A DNA stretch of 64,000 nt, taken from positions 38,442 through 102,441 of the forward strand of contig NZ_BMNA01000001.1 of assembly GCF_014646215.1 (NCBI RefSeq), given 5' to 3'. Positions 30,796-40,150 of the stretch are shown piece after piece. Under the pieces are notes generated by a model, which had not been told where the DNA came from, searched no databases, and was given only the letters and a program-made list of their open reading frames with translations. Origin of the DNA: Nakamurella endophytica. Its GTDB lineage: Bacteria > Actinomycetota > Actinomycetes > Mycobacteriales > Nakamurellaceae. The stretch's first letter is position 1; the number at the start of each line of letters is the position of its first letter. The position numbers and the translations under genes were made by a program.

Positions 30796-31466
30796 GACAG
30801 CGACCAGTCGACCGGCGCGGCGCCCTGCTCGGCCAGCAGTGCGTTGACCCGGGAGAACGGCCGCGAGCCGAAGAAGCCGCGGTCGGCGGACATCGGTGAC
30901 GGGTGGGCGCTGGCGACGACCGGGATGCCCGCCAGCGCCGGCGTCAGCGACTGCGCGTCCCGGCCCCACAGCACGGCCACCAGCGGGCCGCCGCGCTCGA
31001 CCAGGGCGGCGATGGCGCGGTCGGTCACCCTCTCCCAGCCCTTGCCGCGGTGGCTGGCCGGGGCGCCGGGCGCGACGGTGAGCACCCTGTTCAGCAGCAG
31101 CACCCCGGACCGGGTCCACCCGGTCAGGTCGCCGTGCTCGGGCGGCGCGACCCCGAGGTCGGCGGCGAGCTCGCGGTAGATGTTGGCCAGCGACCGCGGC
31201 AGCGGCCGGACCTGCCGGGCCACCGAGAACGACAGACCCACGGCGTGGCCCGGCGTCGGGTACGGGTCCTGCCCGACCACCAGCACCCGGACGTCGGCCA
31301 GCGGCGCGCGGAACGCGCGCAGCACGTCCGGTCCGGCCGGCAGGTAGCTGCGCCCGGCGGCGATCTCGGTGCGCAGGAAGTCACCCATGGCCTCGATGTC
31401 GCGTTCCACCGGGGCCAGCGCCTGCGCCCAGCCGGGGTCGACGATCTCGCTCAGCGGACGGCGCAC
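30792..31466 (-). CDS. ung: Uracil-DNA glycosylase, family 1
   Basis: A 224-residue enzyme, normal for Ung, removing uracil from DNA in base excision repair. The catalytic water-activating loop is [17 protein letters not shown]; the C-terminal DNA-intercalation loop is [14 protein letters not shown]. The GTG at 31466 lies seven bases after TAGCGT, so a leaderless mRNA is likely; the frame stays open further upstream but that extra sequence is Arg/Pro-rich and not Ung-like. Its stop overlaps the start of the molybdoenzyme gene. Confidence 0.96.
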   Translation of the reverse strand: MRRPLSEIVDPGWAQALAPVERDIEAMGDFLRTEIAAGRSYLPAGPDVLRAFRAPLADVRVLVVGQDPYPTPGHAVGLSFSVARQVRPLPRSLANIYRELAADLGVAPPEHGDLTGWTRSGVLLLNRVLTVAPGAPASHRGKGWERVTDRAIAALVERGGPLVAVLWGRDAQSLTPALAGIPVVASAHPSPMSADRGFFGSRPFSRVNALLAEQGAAPVDWSLS

Positions 31467-31473
31467 GGGGCCG

Positions 31474-31479
31474 ACGCTA
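31474..31479 (-). promoter_or_regulatory. Putative -10 element of ung (leaderless)
   Basis: TAGCGT on the minus strand is seven bases from the GTG of ung, the same arrangement as at comEA. No Shine-Dalgarno sequence lies between. Confidence 0.5.
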
Positions 31480-31580
31480 CCGGGCCGCCGGAGCCGCGCC
31501 GGCCAGCCCGGGCGGTCGACGGGAGCGGCCGGCCGGACCGGTCCGCCGGACCCGTCCGCGTGCACCGTCCGCCGGGGCGG

Positions 31581-32567
31581 TCAGCCGAAGTGGTCCCAGC
31601 CGCCGGCGCCTTCGCGCACCGCACCGTCCACGGTGACCACGGGGCCGAGGTCCCCCGGTACGCCGACGCTGCCGATCGCCTCCCAGCCCGGCGGCAGGGT
31701 CGCGCCGTGCGGGAACGTCGCGGCCAGCGCGTGGTCGTCCCCCCCGGTGAGCACCCAGTCGAGCGGGTCCCGGCCCAGGGCGGCGGCGACCTCGACCAGC
31801 CGGGGGTGCACCTGCAGCGACGCGGAGCGGATGTTGATCGCCACCCCGGAGGCGTGCGCGACGTGGCCGAGGTCGGCCAGCAGGCCGTCGGAGACGTCGA
31901 CCATCGAGGTGGCACCGGACGCCGCCGCGACCGGCCCGGCGGCCAGCGGCGGCTCGGGCACCCGGTAGGCGTTGACCAGGGCGGCGGGCGAGCGGAACCC
32001 CCGGGACAGCACGGTCAGCCCGGCGGCCGCCCAGCCGAGCCGGCCGGTGACGGCCACGACGTCGCCGGCCCGGGCACCGGACCGTCGGACCGGCCGCACC
32101 CCGCGCAGGTCGCCGATCACCGTGACGGCCAGGCTCAGCGCGTCGGCGCGGGTCAGGTCGCCGCCGACCAGCGCGGCCCCGGCCTCGGCGGCCGCCGCCG
32201 ACAGGCCCCGGCCGAGTTCGAGCATCCGCTCAGCCGGCAGCGAGGGGGGCGCGGCGACGGCGACGACCAGCCCGGTGGGCACAGCGCCCATCGCGGCGAT
32301 GTCCGACATGGCGGCCAGGGCGGCACGCCGCCCGATCTGCTCGTGCCCGGCCCAGTCGGAGCGGAAGTGCACGCCGTCGACGAGCATGTCGACGCTGATC
32401 ACCACGCGACCGTCGGGCGTCGTGACGACGGCCGCGTCGTCACCCGGGCCGAGCTCGACGGACCCGGTCATGGTGGTCCCGGCGGTGATCCGGTCGATGA
32501 CGGCGAACTCGCCGAGCTCGCCGATGGAGCCCTCCGGTCGGTCGGTGGCCGGTGGGGTGTTGGACAC
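31581..32567 (-). CDS. thiL: Thiamine-monophosphate kinase
   Basis: A 328-residue kinase making thiamine diphosphate, the last step of vitamin B1 cofactor synthesis. It belongs to the PurM/AIR synthase-like fold: LGPGDDAAVV near residue 40, SVDMLVDGVHF, ALVGGDLTRAD, SMVDVSDGLLADLGHVA and LTGGDDHALAATFP are the ThiL landmarks. Length is normal. The GTG at 32567 has GGAGGTAG upstream. Ung lies 114 bases downstream on the same strand. No TPP riboswitch is visible, as expected for a salvage/activation gene. Confidence 0.95.
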   Translation of the reverse strand: MSNTPPATDRPEGSIGELGEFAVIDRITAGTTMTGSVELGPGDDAAVVTTPDGRVVISVDMLVDGVHFRSDWAGHEQIGRRAALAAMSDIAAMGAVPTGLVVAVAAPPSLPAERMLELGRGLSAAAAEAGAALVGGDLTRADALSLAVTVIGDLRGVRPVRRSGARAGDVVAVTGRLGWAAAGLTVLSRGFRSPAALVNAYRVPEPPLAAGPVAAASGATSMVDVSDGLLADLGHVAHASGVAINIRSASLQVHPRLVEVAAALGRDPLDWVLTGGDDHALAATFPHGATLPPGWEAIGSVGVPGDLGPVVTVDGAVREGAGGWDHFG

Positions 32568-32811
32568 GACGGGACTACCTCCAGGTCGAACGGGCACCCG
32601 GTGCGAGCCCCGGGCCGCGCCCCATGGTGCCGGACGTCCCCGTCGTCCCCGGACCGCCTCCCGCCGCGCAGCCGGCCGGCGGCCGGCACCGGACGGATAG
32701 GCTGCGGGCCGAGGACGGGCGCCGCGCCGGCCGGCGGGGCGGCCGTACCGCCCGGCCGCGACGGGGGGCAGCCCGTCCGGACGGCCCGGGGACGACGACG
32801 AGGAGCACGCC

Positions 32812-33045
32812 GTGGTGCAGGCATTCATCCTGATCCAGACCGAGGTGGGTCAGGCGGCCGCGGTCGCGTCGGCGATCGCCGACATCCCGGGGGTCACCAG
32901 CGCCGAGGACGTCACCGGCCCCTACGACGTCATCGTCCGGGCCGAGGCGAACACGGTCGACGAGCTGGGCAAGCTGGTGGTCGCCCGGGTGCAGGGCGTG
33001 TCCGGGATCACCCGGACGCTCACCTGCCCGGTCGTGCACCTCTGA
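32812..33045 (+). CDS. Stand-alone Lrp/AsnC ligand-binding (RAM) domain protein
   Basis: A 77-residue protein consisting only of the RAM (AsnC_trans_reg) fold: MVQAFILIQTEVGQAAAVASAIADIPGVTSAEDVTGPYDVIVRAEANTVDELGKLV in shortened description, that is a beta-alpha-beta ACT-like unit, with no helix-turn-helix. Such small proteins probably oligomerise and sense amino acids, or modulate full-length Lrp proteins. GTG GTG tandem starts at 32812 and 32815 follow a GAGGAG site. It is divergent from thiL and upstream of a DUF3515 gene, a conserved actinobacterial neighbourhood. Confidence 0.88.
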   Translation: MVQAFILIQTEVGQAAAVASAIADIPGVTSAEDVTGPYDVIVRAEANTVDELGKLVVARVQGVSGITRTLTCPVVHL

Positions 33046-33124
33046 GGGGTCCGCGCTGACCGGCCCCCGCGCCACGGATCCCGACCCCCGCCCGGACGTC
33101 GAACGCCGGGCGCTGCGGCGGCGG

Positions 33125-33628
33125 ATGTCGCTGGCCCTGGTCCTGACGGTGGTGGTGATCGCCCTGGTGGCCGTGCTGGCCGGCCGGGCCGAGCGGCACC
33201 CGGTGAGCGGCCCGCTGGCCATCCCGCTCGTCGACCAGCCGGCCGCGGCCACGGCCTCCTGCCGCACGCTCGACGACGCGCTGTCCGACGACCTGGCGGG
33301 GCTGGCACGGCGCCAGCTCGTCGGGCAGACCGAGGGCGTGGCGGCGTGGGGGGACCCCGCCGTGGTGCTGCGCTGCGGCGTCACCGATCCCCGGGAGCTG
33401 ACGTGCAGCGCGGCCCTGGTGGACGTCTCCAGGGTGCAGTGGCTGCAGCTGTCCGACATCGGGCAGACGACGTACCTGGCCGTCGACCGGCCGGTGCGTA
33501 TCGCGCTGACGTTGCCCGACGGCACCGGCACCGGGGCGATCCAGGAGATCTCCGCCGTGGTGGACCAGGTGCTGCCGGCCCGGTCCGTCTGCGACGGCCA
33601 CGGCTCGGTCGTCCCGGCCCGGGGCTGA
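33125..33628 (+). CDS. DUF3515 family secreted or membrane-anchored protein
   Basis: A 167-residue protein with an N-terminal hydrophobic helix (SLALVLTVVVIALVAVLAG) and an extracytoplasmic domain with four cysteines (SCRTLDDAL, VVLRCGV, ELTCSAAL, SVCDGHG) that probably form two disulfides, typical of DUF3515. Function unknown; it is conserved between the RAM-domain gene and ddl. The ATG at 33125 has no good ribosome site. In frame upstream, a CTG at 33056 with GAGGGG before it would add 23 residues of the LTGPRATDPDPRPDVERR kind, which look like a real cytosolic head. The true start may be that CTG. Confidence 0.82.
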   Translation: MSLALVLTVVVIALVAVLAGRAERHPVSGPLAIPLVDQPAAATASCRTLDDALSDDLAGLARRQLVGQTEGVAAWGDPAVVLRCGVTDPRELTCSAALVDVSRVQWLQLSDIGQTTYLAVDRPVRIALTLPDGTGTGAIQEISAVVDQVLPARSVCDGHGSVVPARG

Positions 33629-33676
33629 TCGCACGCCGGGCCGGCCGCCGCCACCGGAGGGGGCGACGACCCGAGG

Positions 33677-34753
33677 TCAGCGCAGGCCGGTGCCGCGGGC
33701 GAGCGCCGTCTCGATCAGCACGGTCAGCAGCTGCGGGTACTCGAGGCCGCCGGCCTGCCACATCCGCGGGAACATCGAGATCGGGGTGAAGCCGGGCATC
33801 GTGTTCACCTCGTTGATCACCGGCCGGCCCTCCGGGGTGACGAAGAAGTCCACCCGCGCCAGGCCCTGCGCGTCGATCGACCGGAACGCCCGGACGGCCA
33901 GCTCGCGGATCTCGTCCGCCGTGTCCCCGGGCAGGTCGGCCGGGATGTCGAAGGTGGCCACGTCGTCCAGGTACTTGGCGTTGAAGTCGTAGTAGTCGTA
34001 GTCGGCCGGCAGGTGGATCTCCGCGGTCGGGCTCGCCTCGACCCGGCCGTCCGGGAACTCCAGGACGCCGCACTCGATCTCGCGGCCCGGCACGGCCTTC
34101 TCCACCAGCACCTTGGGGTCGGCGTCCCGGGCCACCGCCACGGCGCGGGCGAGGTCCGACCAGCTGTCGACGCGGGTCACGCCCAGCGACGAGCCGGCCC
34201 GGGCCGGCTTGACGAACACCGGCAGGCCCAGCCGATCCCGCTCGGCCGTGGTGACGGTGTCGCGGTCCCGGGGCACGACCACGTGGTCGCCGACCGGCAA
34301 CCCGTCCGCCGCCAGGATCTTCTTGGTGAACGCCTTGTCCATGCCGACGGCGGACGCCAGCACGCCGGGACCGACGTACGGCAGCCCGGCGAGCTCGAGC
34401 ATGCCCTGGATGGTGCCGTCCTCGCCGAACGGCCCGTGCAGCACGGGGAAGACCACGTCCACGGTCTCGCTGCCGCCGGCCGGCCCGTCCAGTGCGAGCA
34501 GCGCCCGGCTGGAGTCGGTGCGCAGTACCAGCGGCGCGCCGTCGCGGACCGCCGGCAGCGGGCGCGCGGACGGCTCGAGCACCGCGGCCGGGTCGACGCG
34601 CAGCCAGCAGCCGTCCGGCGTGATCCCGACCGGCACCGCCTCGAACCGGTCCGGGTCCAGGTGCGCCAGCACGCTGCGCGCCGACAGGTACGACACGGCG
34701 TGCTCGCCACTGCGACCGCCGAACACCACGGCCACCCGGATCCGCTCGCCCAT
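33677..34753 (-). CDS. ddl: D-alanine-D-alanine ligase
   Basis: A 358-residue ATP-grasp enzyme making D-Ala-D-Ala for peptidoglycan. Landmarks: [15 protein letters not shown] at the N-terminus, [44 protein letters not shown], the ATP-grasp Mg site [10 protein letters not shown] near the C-terminus. The Y residue following the specificity loop ([18 protein letters not shown]) fits a D-Ala-D-Ala rather than D-lactate ligase. I chose the ATG at 34753, seven bases after TAGGGT, over a GTG nine bases earlier. It converges on the DUF3515 gene and lies downstream of gpsA. Confidence 0.96.
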   Translation of the reverse strand: MGERIRVAVVFGGRSGEHAVSYLSARSVLAHLDPDRFEAVPVGITPDGCWLRVDPAAVLEPSARPLPAVRDGAPLVLRTDSSRALLALDGPAGGSETVDVVFPVLHGPFGEDGTIQGMLELAGLPYVGPGVLASAVGMDKAFTKKILAADGLPVGDHVVVPRDRDTVTTAERDRLGLPVFVKPARAGSSLGVTRVDSWSDLARAVAVARDADPKVLVEKAVPGREIECGVLEFPDGRVEASPTAEIHLPADYDYYDFNAKYLDDVATFDIPADLPGDTADEIRELAVRAFRSIDAQGLARVDFFVTPEGRPVINEVNTMPGFTPISMFPRMWQAGGLEYPQLLTVLIETALARGTGLR

Positions 34754-34760
34754 GGGCGTC

Positions 34761-34766
34761 ACCCTA
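34761..34766 (-). promoter_or_regulatory. Putative -10 element of ddl (leaderless)
   Basis: TAGGGT on the minus strand is seven bases before the ATG of ddl. The same bases could act as a weak Shine-Dalgarno (AGGG) so the assignment is tentative. Confidence 0.35.
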
Positions 34767-34835
34767 CGGTCGCCGGTCGGCCGGACCGGCCACCCGCCCG
34801 CGACACCACCGGCCCGGGCGCGCCGCGGTGACGGG

Positions 34836-35873
34836 TCACTCCCGGGAGTGCGGCCGGTCCATCAGGAAGCGGATCATCCCGGGCGGCGGCAGATGCCGGT
34901 AGCAGACCCGGAAGACCGCCTCGGTGATCGGCATGTCGATGCCGTGCCGGTGCGCCAGGTCGCGCACCGACCGGCAGCTGACCACGCCCTCGGCCACCTG
35001 GCCGCCCATGGCGGCGAGCGCGGCGTCCAGCTCCTCCCCTGCCGCCAGCCGCGCACCCAGGGTCCGGTTCCGGGACAGCGGGGACGAGCAGGTGGCCACC
35101 AGGTCGCCCAACCCGGCCAGACCGGCGAACGTCTCGGCGCTGGCGCCGAGCGCCACGCCCAGCCGGGTGAGTTCGGCCAGCCCGCGGGTGATCAGCGAGG
35201 CCACCGTGTTCAGCCCGAGACCGAGCCCGTCGGCGAGACCGCACGCCACCGCGACGATGTTCTTGCCGGTGCCGGCGATCTCGGCACCGACGACGTCGGT
35301 GATGGTGTACGGACGGAAGTACGGCGTGGCGCACGCGGCCTGCACCGCGACGGCACGGTCGTGGTCGGTGCAGGCCAGCACGGACGCCGTCGGATGGTCC
35401 GCGGCGATCTCCTTGGCCAGGTTCGGCCCGGTGAGCACCACGATCCGCGACGCCGCGACTCGGCCGACGGACCCGATCAGCTCGCTCATCCGCAGGTCGG
35501 TGCCGATCTCGACGCCCTTGGCCAGCGACACCACCGGCACGCCCGGCGGCAGCACCTCCCGGAACAGCACCAGGTTCTCGCGCAGTGACTGGCTCGGCAC
35601 GGCCAGCGCGACGGCGTCGACACCGTCCAGCACCGCGTCCAGGTCCGCGGAGGCGTGCAGCGTCGCCGGCAGGTGCACGCCGGGCAGGTAGTCAGGGTTG
35701 ACGTGGTCAGCGTCGATCGACCGGGCCAGCCGGTCCCGCCGCGCCCAGATCGTCACGTCCCGCCCGGCGTCGGCGAGCACCTTGCCGAACGTCGTCCCCC
35801 ACGACCCGGCACCCAGGACGGCGAACCGCTGCAGCGGGGCCGTCCCGGATCCGGTCGTCGACGCCACGGTCAC
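34836..35873 (-). CDS. gpsA: Glycerol-3-phosphate dehydrogenase [NAD(P)+]
   Basis: A 345-residue enzyme reducing dihydroxyacetone phosphate to sn-glycerol 3-phosphate for phospholipid synthesis. The nucleotide-binding motif [21 protein letters not shown] is near residue 20. Family motifs [12 protein letters not shown] and [16 protein letters not shown] (catalytic lysine) and the C-terminal [19 protein letters not shown] are present. The GTG start overlaps the plsC stop (GTGA), linking glycerol-3-phosphate supply with acyltransfer. Confidence 0.97.
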   Translation of the reverse strand: MTVASTTGSGTAPLQRFAVLGAGSWGTTFGKVLADAGRDVTIWARRDRLARSIDADHVNPDYLPGVHLPATLHASADLDAVLDGVDAVALAVPSQSLRENLVLFREVLPPGVPVVSLAKGVEIGTDLRMSELIGSVGRVAASRIVVLTGPNLAKEIAADHPTASVLACTDHDRAVAVQAACATPYFRPYTITDVVGAEIAGTGKNIVAVACGLADGLGLGLNTVASLITRGLAELTRLGVALGASAETFAGLAGLGDLVATCSSPLSRNRTLGARLAAGEELDAALAAMGGQVAEGVVSCRSVRDLAHRHGIDMPITEAVFRVCYRHLPPPGMIRFLMDRPHSRE

Positions 35874-36670
35874 CGGCCCGCCGGCGGCTCCGCCTGCCGG
35901 GCCGCCGCCTGCTGCCGCTCCACCTTCTTGGGGTCGAAGAACGCGGTCGGTGGTTCCTCGCCGCGCAACTCGCCCACCAGGTCGCGGACCGCCGTCATGA
36001 TCAGCATCGAGACGTCCCGGACCGCCCGGGCGTCCACCGGCCGGCCCCGCCACTGCGACAGGTCCAGCGGGGGTCCGACCAGGACGTGCACGTCCTTGCG
36101 CGGCAGCGGCCGGAACCGGCCGCGGCGGGAACCGTCGCCGCCGTAGGACCGGAACACCTCGTGCGTGCCCCAGTGCGCCATGGGGACCACCGGGAAGTCG
36201 CCGGACAGCGCCAGCGCGGCAACCCCCGGCCGCGGCCGCATGGGCCACAGGTCCGGGTCGCGGGTGATCGTGCCCTCGGGGTAGATCAGCACGACACCGC
36301 CGTCGGCGAGCGCCCTGATGGCCGCGTCGAGTCCGGCCTGCCCGGCGCCGCCGCCGCGCTCGACGGGGATCTGCCGGGTGCCGCGGACCGCCCGGCCCAC
36401 CACCGGCAGCTTCCACAGCGAGGCCTTGGCCATGATCCGCGGCAGCCGGCCGGTGCGGCGGATCAGCACGGCGTCGTACATCGGGTCCAGGTGCGAGATG
36501 TGGTTCCCCACCACCAGGACCGGCCCGGGCACCGCGATGTGCTGCTGCCCGGCGTAGCGCCCGCGGCCCAGCAGCCGGGTGAGCGGGAAGAGCACCAGCT
36601 CGCAGAACCGGATCCAGAAGTTGCCCGGCTCGTACACCGGACCGTGCCGCCACCCGCCACGCCGCACCAT
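35870..36670 (-). CDS. plsC: 1-acyl-sn-glycerol-3-phosphate acyltransferase (PlsC family)
   Basis: A 266-residue PlsC-type acyltransferase. The catalytic HX4D motif is NHISHLDPM, followed by the substrate-binding FR/PEGT region [17 protein letters not shown] hydrophobic N-terminal segment ([15 protein letters not shown]) probably attaches it to the membrane. It should acylate lysophosphatidic acid. A basic/Ala/Gln-rich tail ends the protein. The ATG at 36670 has GGAGG upstream; the frame further upstream is a shadow of ppk. It is divergent from ppk and coupled to gpsA. Confidence 0.94.
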   Translation of the reverse strand: MVRRGGWRHGPVYEPGNFWIRFCELVLFPLTRLLGRGRYAGQQHIAVPGPVLVVGNHISHLDPMYDAVLIRRTGRLPRIMAKASLWKLPVVGRAVRGTRQIPVERGGGAGQAGLDAAIRALADGGVVLIYPEGTITRDPDLWPMRPRPGVAALALSGDFPVVPMAHWGTHEVFRSYGGDGSRRGRFRPLPRKDVHVLVGPPLDLSQWRGRPVDARAVRDVSMLIMTAVRDLVGELRGEEPPTAFFDPKKVERQQAAARQAEPPAGR

Positions 36671-36838
36671 GTGTGCCTCCGCACCGTGGGCGCCGCCAGG
36701 ACGCCGCTCGCCGCACCGCTCGAAGCGTCGAGCAAACCACACCGGCGGTCCCGCCAGGGCCCACGCCGGTCCCGGGCGCCGGCGCCGCCCGGCCGGGCCC
36801 CGGGCGCGCCTTGGTCCCGGTCGCGGCAGGGGGCGACA

Positions 36839-39127
36839 ATGTCGCTCGTGACAGCCACCGATCAGCCGGCCGCCCAGGTCACCGCCGTCGATCCCCGCAC
36901 CGGCGTGCCGGGCCAGGACGCCCCGCGCCCCGAGGGGGACGGCCGGCCGCCCTCGGTGGAACCGTTCCACTCCCCCGACACCGAGGTCTTCGAGCGCTTC
37001 CGCGAGGACAACGCCCGGGAGCTGGCCGGCGGGGAGCCGCTCCCGGTCGACCGCTTCCTCAACCGCGAGCTGTCGTGGCTGGACTTCAACGAGCGGGTGC
37101 TGGCGCTCGCCGAGGACGCCGGGGAACCGCTGCTGGAACGGGCCAAGTTCCTGGCGATCTTCGCCTCGAACCTCGACGAGTTCTACATGGTCCGCGTCGC
37201 CGGCCTCAAACGCCGCCAGGAGATGGGTCTCTCGGTGACGAGCGCGGACGGGCTGACCCCCGGGGAGCAGCTGGCGCTCATCGCCGCCCGCACCCGGGAG
37301 CTGGTCGAGCGGCAGGGCCGGTGCTTCACCGACGACGTGCTGCCCCGGCTGGTGCAGGCGGGAATCCGCATCGTGCACTGGGACTCGATCGAGGCGGCCG
37401 ACCGGGACCGGCTCGCCGAGTTCTTCACCGCGCAGATCTTCCCGGTGCTGACGCCGCTGGCCGTGGACCCGGCCCACCCGTTCCCCTACATCTCCGGGTT
37501 GAGCCTGAACCTGGCGATCATCGTCCGCGACCCCCAGTCCGGCGCCGAGCGCTTCGCGCGGGTCAAGGTGCCCAACAACGTCGACCGGTTCATCCGGGTG
37601 CGTCGCGGTGTCGACGACTTCCTGCCCATCGAGGACCTCATCGCCGCGCACCTGGCGGAGCTGTTCCCCGGCATGGAGGTCATCGAGCACCAGACCTTCC
37701 GGGTCACCCGCAACGCCGACCTCGAGGTCGAGGAGGACCGCGACGAGGACCTGCTGCAGGCCCTGGAGCGGGAACTGGCCCGGCGCCGCTTCGGACCGCC
37801 GGTCCGGCTGGAGGTCACCGACACCACCAGCGAGCGGGTGCTCGACCTGCTGCTGGGCGAGCTCGACGTCGACCCGGTGGACGCCGTCGAGGTTCCGGGA
37901 CTGCTGGACCTGTCGAGCCTCTGGCAGCTCCACGGGTTGAACCGGCCGACGCTCAAGGACGCTCCGTTCGTCCCCGCGACGAACCCGGCGTTCGCCGAGG
38001 GCGAGACACCCAAGAGCATCTTCGCCCGGCTGCGCGACGGCGACGTGCTGGTGCACCACCCCTACGAGTCGTTCGCCACCACGGTGCAGCGGTTCATCGA
38101 GCAGGCCGCCGCCGACCCCCACGTGCTGGCGATCAAGCAGACGCTCTACCGCACCTCCGGCGACTCGCCCATCGTGGACGCGTTGATCTCCGCCGCGGCC
38201 GCCGGCAAGCAGGTCGTGGCCCTGGTGGAGATCAAGGCCAGGTTCGACGAGCAGGCCAACATCTCGTGGGCCAAGGCCTTGGAGCGCGCGGGCGTGCACG
38301 TCGTCTACGGCCTCGTCGGTCTCAAGACCCACTGCAAGGTGGCCCTGGTGGTGCGGCAGGAGGGCCCGACGATCCGCCGCTACTGCCATGTCGGCACGGG
38401 CAACTACAACCCCAAGACGGCGCGCATCTACGAGGACCTCGGGCTGCTGTCCGCCGACCCGGATCTCGGCGCCGACCTGACCGACCTGTTCAACGTGCTG
38501 ACCGGCTACTCCCGGCAGACCGAGTACCGGAACCTGCTGGTGGCGCCGCACTCCATCCGGACCGGGATCGTCGCCCGGATCGAACGCGAGATCGAGCACC
38601 AGCGCGCGGGTCGCCGCGGCGAGGTGCGGCTGAAGATGAACTCGATGGTCGACGAGCAGGTCATCGACGCCCTCTACCGGGCCTCGCGCGCCGGGGTGAC
38701 CGTGGACATCACCGTGCGGGGCATCTGCGCCCTGCGGGCGGGCGTGCCGGGCCTGTCCGAGAACATCACGGTGCGCTCGATCGTCGGCCGGTTCCTGGAG
38801 CACTCGCGGATCTTCTACTTCCGCAACGGCGCGGCCGACAGCCCCACCGGCGGGCTGTCGGGCGCGTCGGGCGACGGCCCCGCCGAGTTCTGGATCGGCA
38901 GCGCGGACATGATGCACCGCAACCTCGATCGCCGGGTCGAGGCGCTGGTGCGGGTGACGGCGCGCGAGGCCACCACCCGCCTGGCCGGCCTGCTGTCCGC
39001 GGTCGCGGCGCCGGAGACCCGCTGCTGGGTGCTGGGTCCGCAGGGCTGGACGCGCTCGCCGGCCTCCGGGCCGGGCCGTGACCTGCAGGAGGAGCTCCTG
39101 CGCCGGGGAACCCCCGGTGCCGAGTGA
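36839..39127 (+). CDS. ppk: Polyphosphate kinase 1
   Basis: A 762-residue enzyme that polymerises the ATP gamma phosphate into polyphosphate. The N domain begins at [22 protein letters not shown] near residue 76. The catalytic core contains [23 protein letters not shown] (His498) and [22 protein letters not shown] (His517), the two histidines corresponding to the essential pair of Escherichia coli Ppk. The first 50 residues are a Pro/Asp-rich extension. The ATG has a CAGGGGG site. The stop lies inside the first codons of the Nudix-phosphatase gene (11-base overlap), so the two are co-translated. Confidence 0.97.
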   Translation: MSLVTATDQPAAQVTAVDPRTGVPGQDAPRPEGDGRPPSVEPFHSPDTEVFERFREDNARELAGGEPLPVDRFLNRELSWLDFNERVLALAEDAGEPLLERAKFLAIFASNLDEFYMVRVAGLKRRQEMGLSVTSADGLTPGEQLALIAARTRELVERQGRCFTDDVLPRLVQAGIRIVHWDSIEAADRDRLAEFFTAQIFPVLTPLAVDPAHPFPYISGLSLNLAIIVRDPQSGAERFARVKVPNNVDRFIRVRRGVDDFLPIEDLIAAHLAELFPGMEVIEHQTFRVTRNADLEVEEDRDEDLLQALERELARRRFGPPVRLEVTDTTSERVLDLLLGELDVDPVDAVEVPGLLDLSSLWQLHGLNRPTLKDAPFVPATNPAFAEGETPKSIFARLRDGDVLVHHPYESFATTVQRFIEQAAADPHVLAIKQTLYRTSGDSPIVDALISAAAAGKQVVALVEIKARFDEQANISWAKALERAGVHVVYGLVGLKTHCKVALVVRQEGPTIRRYCHVGTGNYNPKTARIYEDLGLLSADPDLGADLTDLFNVLTGYSRQTEYRNLLVAPHSIRTGIVARIEREIEHQRAGRRGEVRLKMNSMVDEQVIDALYRASRAGVTVDITVRGICALRAGVPGLSENITVRSIVGRFLEHSRIFYFRNGAADSPTGGLSGASGDGPAEFWIGSADMMHRNLDRRVEALVRVTAREATTRLAGLLSAVAAPETRCWVLGPQGWTRSPASGPGRDLQEELLRRGTPGAE

Positions 39128-40067
39128 CTCCGGCGCCATCCAGGCCGCGGGCGGCCTGCTGTGGCGTCCGTCCCGCAAGCACGGCGTCCGGGTCGCGCTG
39201 GTCCGCCGCCCCCGCTACCGCGACTGGTCGCTGCCCAAGGGCAAGGCCGCGCCCGGCGAGACGCCGGCCGTCACCGCCGCGCGGGAGGTGCAGGAGGAGA
39301 CCGGGTTCCGGCCGGCGCTCGGTCGCCGGCTGACCACGGTGTCGTACACCACCGGCGGGCGTCCCAAGACGGTGCACTACTTCTCGGCCCGCGCCGCCGG
39401 TGGCAGCTGGACCGCGAACCGCGAGGTGGACCGGCTGGAGTGGCTGTCGCCGGCGCAGGCCCGGCACCGGATGAGCTACGACTTCGACCGCGCGGTCCTG
39501 GACACGTTCCTGCTGCAGCCGGCCGACCTGGTGCACGTGGTGCTGGTGCGGCACGCGCGGGCCGGCAGCCGGGAGTCCTACGACGGGGACGACCTGCACC
39601 GGCCGCTGGACGCCAAGGGCCGCAAGCAGGCCGACGCCCTGATCACCGAGATCCTGCCGTTCGCACCGACCCGGACGGTCACCGCACCGCCGGAGCGGTG
39701 CCGCGCCACCGTCCTGCCGCTCGCCGACCGGCTCGGACTGCCGCTGGAGGAGGAGCCGCTGCTGGGCGAGGACGCCTACCGCGACGACCCGGCCGCGTCC
39801 CGCCGGCGGCTGGTGGAGCTGGCCGTGGGACGCAGCCGCGCTGCCGGGGGCGCGGTGCGCCGGGCGGATCACGGCGCCACGGACGAGGTGCGGTGCGTCG
39901 TGGCGTGCAGCCAGGGCGGCGTGATCCCCGGCGTGGTCCGGTCACTGGCCGGCCGGGCCGACGTGACCGTTCCGAAGGTGTCGACACCCAAGGCGTCGTT
40001 CTGGGTGCTCAGCTTCGACGACACCCAGCTGGTGCAGGCCGATCCCTACCCGGCGCCGGTGGTCTGA
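39117..40067 (+). CDS. Nudix hydrolase fused to a histidine phosphatase domain (MutT1-like)
   Basis: A 316-residue two-domain protein. Residues 8-135 are a Nudix domain with an intact Nudix box ([23 protein letters not shown], residues 42-64). Residues 140-316 are a histidine phosphatase domain starting [10 protein letters not shown] (Arg145, His146) with a late histidine-equivalent segment [12 protein letters not shown] in which the usual second catalytic His is replaced by Gln or displaced. This architecture matches mycobacterial MutT1, which hydrolyses 8-oxo-GTP and diadenosine polyphosphates; the same family sits beside ppk in mycobacteria. The GTG at 39117 overlaps ppk by 11 bases. The substrate is inferred from family. 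Confidence 0.9.
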   Translation: MPSDSGAIQAAGGLLWRPSRKHGVRVALVRRPRYRDWSLPKGKAAPGETPAVTAAREVQEETGFRPALGRRLTTVSYTTGGRPKTVHYFSARAAGGSWTANREVDRLEWLSPAQARHRMSYDFDRAVLDTFLLQPADLVHVVLVRHARAGSRESYDGDDLHRPLDAKGRKQADALITEILPFAPTRTVTAPPERCRATVLPLADRLGLPLEEEPLLGEDAYRDDPAASRRRLVELAVGRSRAAGGAVRRADHGATDEVRCVVACSQGGVIPGVVRSLAGRADVTVPKVSTPKASFWVLSFDDTQLVQADPYPAPVV

Positions 40068-40087
40068 CCCGCGCTCCCGGTCCGGCC

Positions 40088-40142
40088 GCCCGGTGCGCGG
40101 CGACCCCGGTGCCTTGCGCACCGGGGTCGCCGCGCACCGGGC
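40088..40142. terminator. 25-bp perfect bidirectional stem-loop between the Nudix gene and hup
   Basis: Arms 40088-40112 and 40118-40142 are perfectly complementary over 25 bases with a five-base loop (cttgc). It lies in the 83-base gap between convergent genes, so it can end both transcripts. It is the strongest hairpin I found in the window; there is no long T-tract. Confidence 0.8.
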
Positions 40143-40150
40143 GCGGGACG

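Noticed and set aside
34836..36839. GpsA fused to an upstream domain
   Set aside because: The upstream part is the shadow of plsC; the GTGA overlap at 35870-35873 defines the real start.
35870..39178. Single 1100-residue minus-strand protein ending in an acyltransferase
   Set aside because: The part beyond 36670 is the shadow of ppk; the acyltransferase has its own ATG with a GGAGG site and normal family length.
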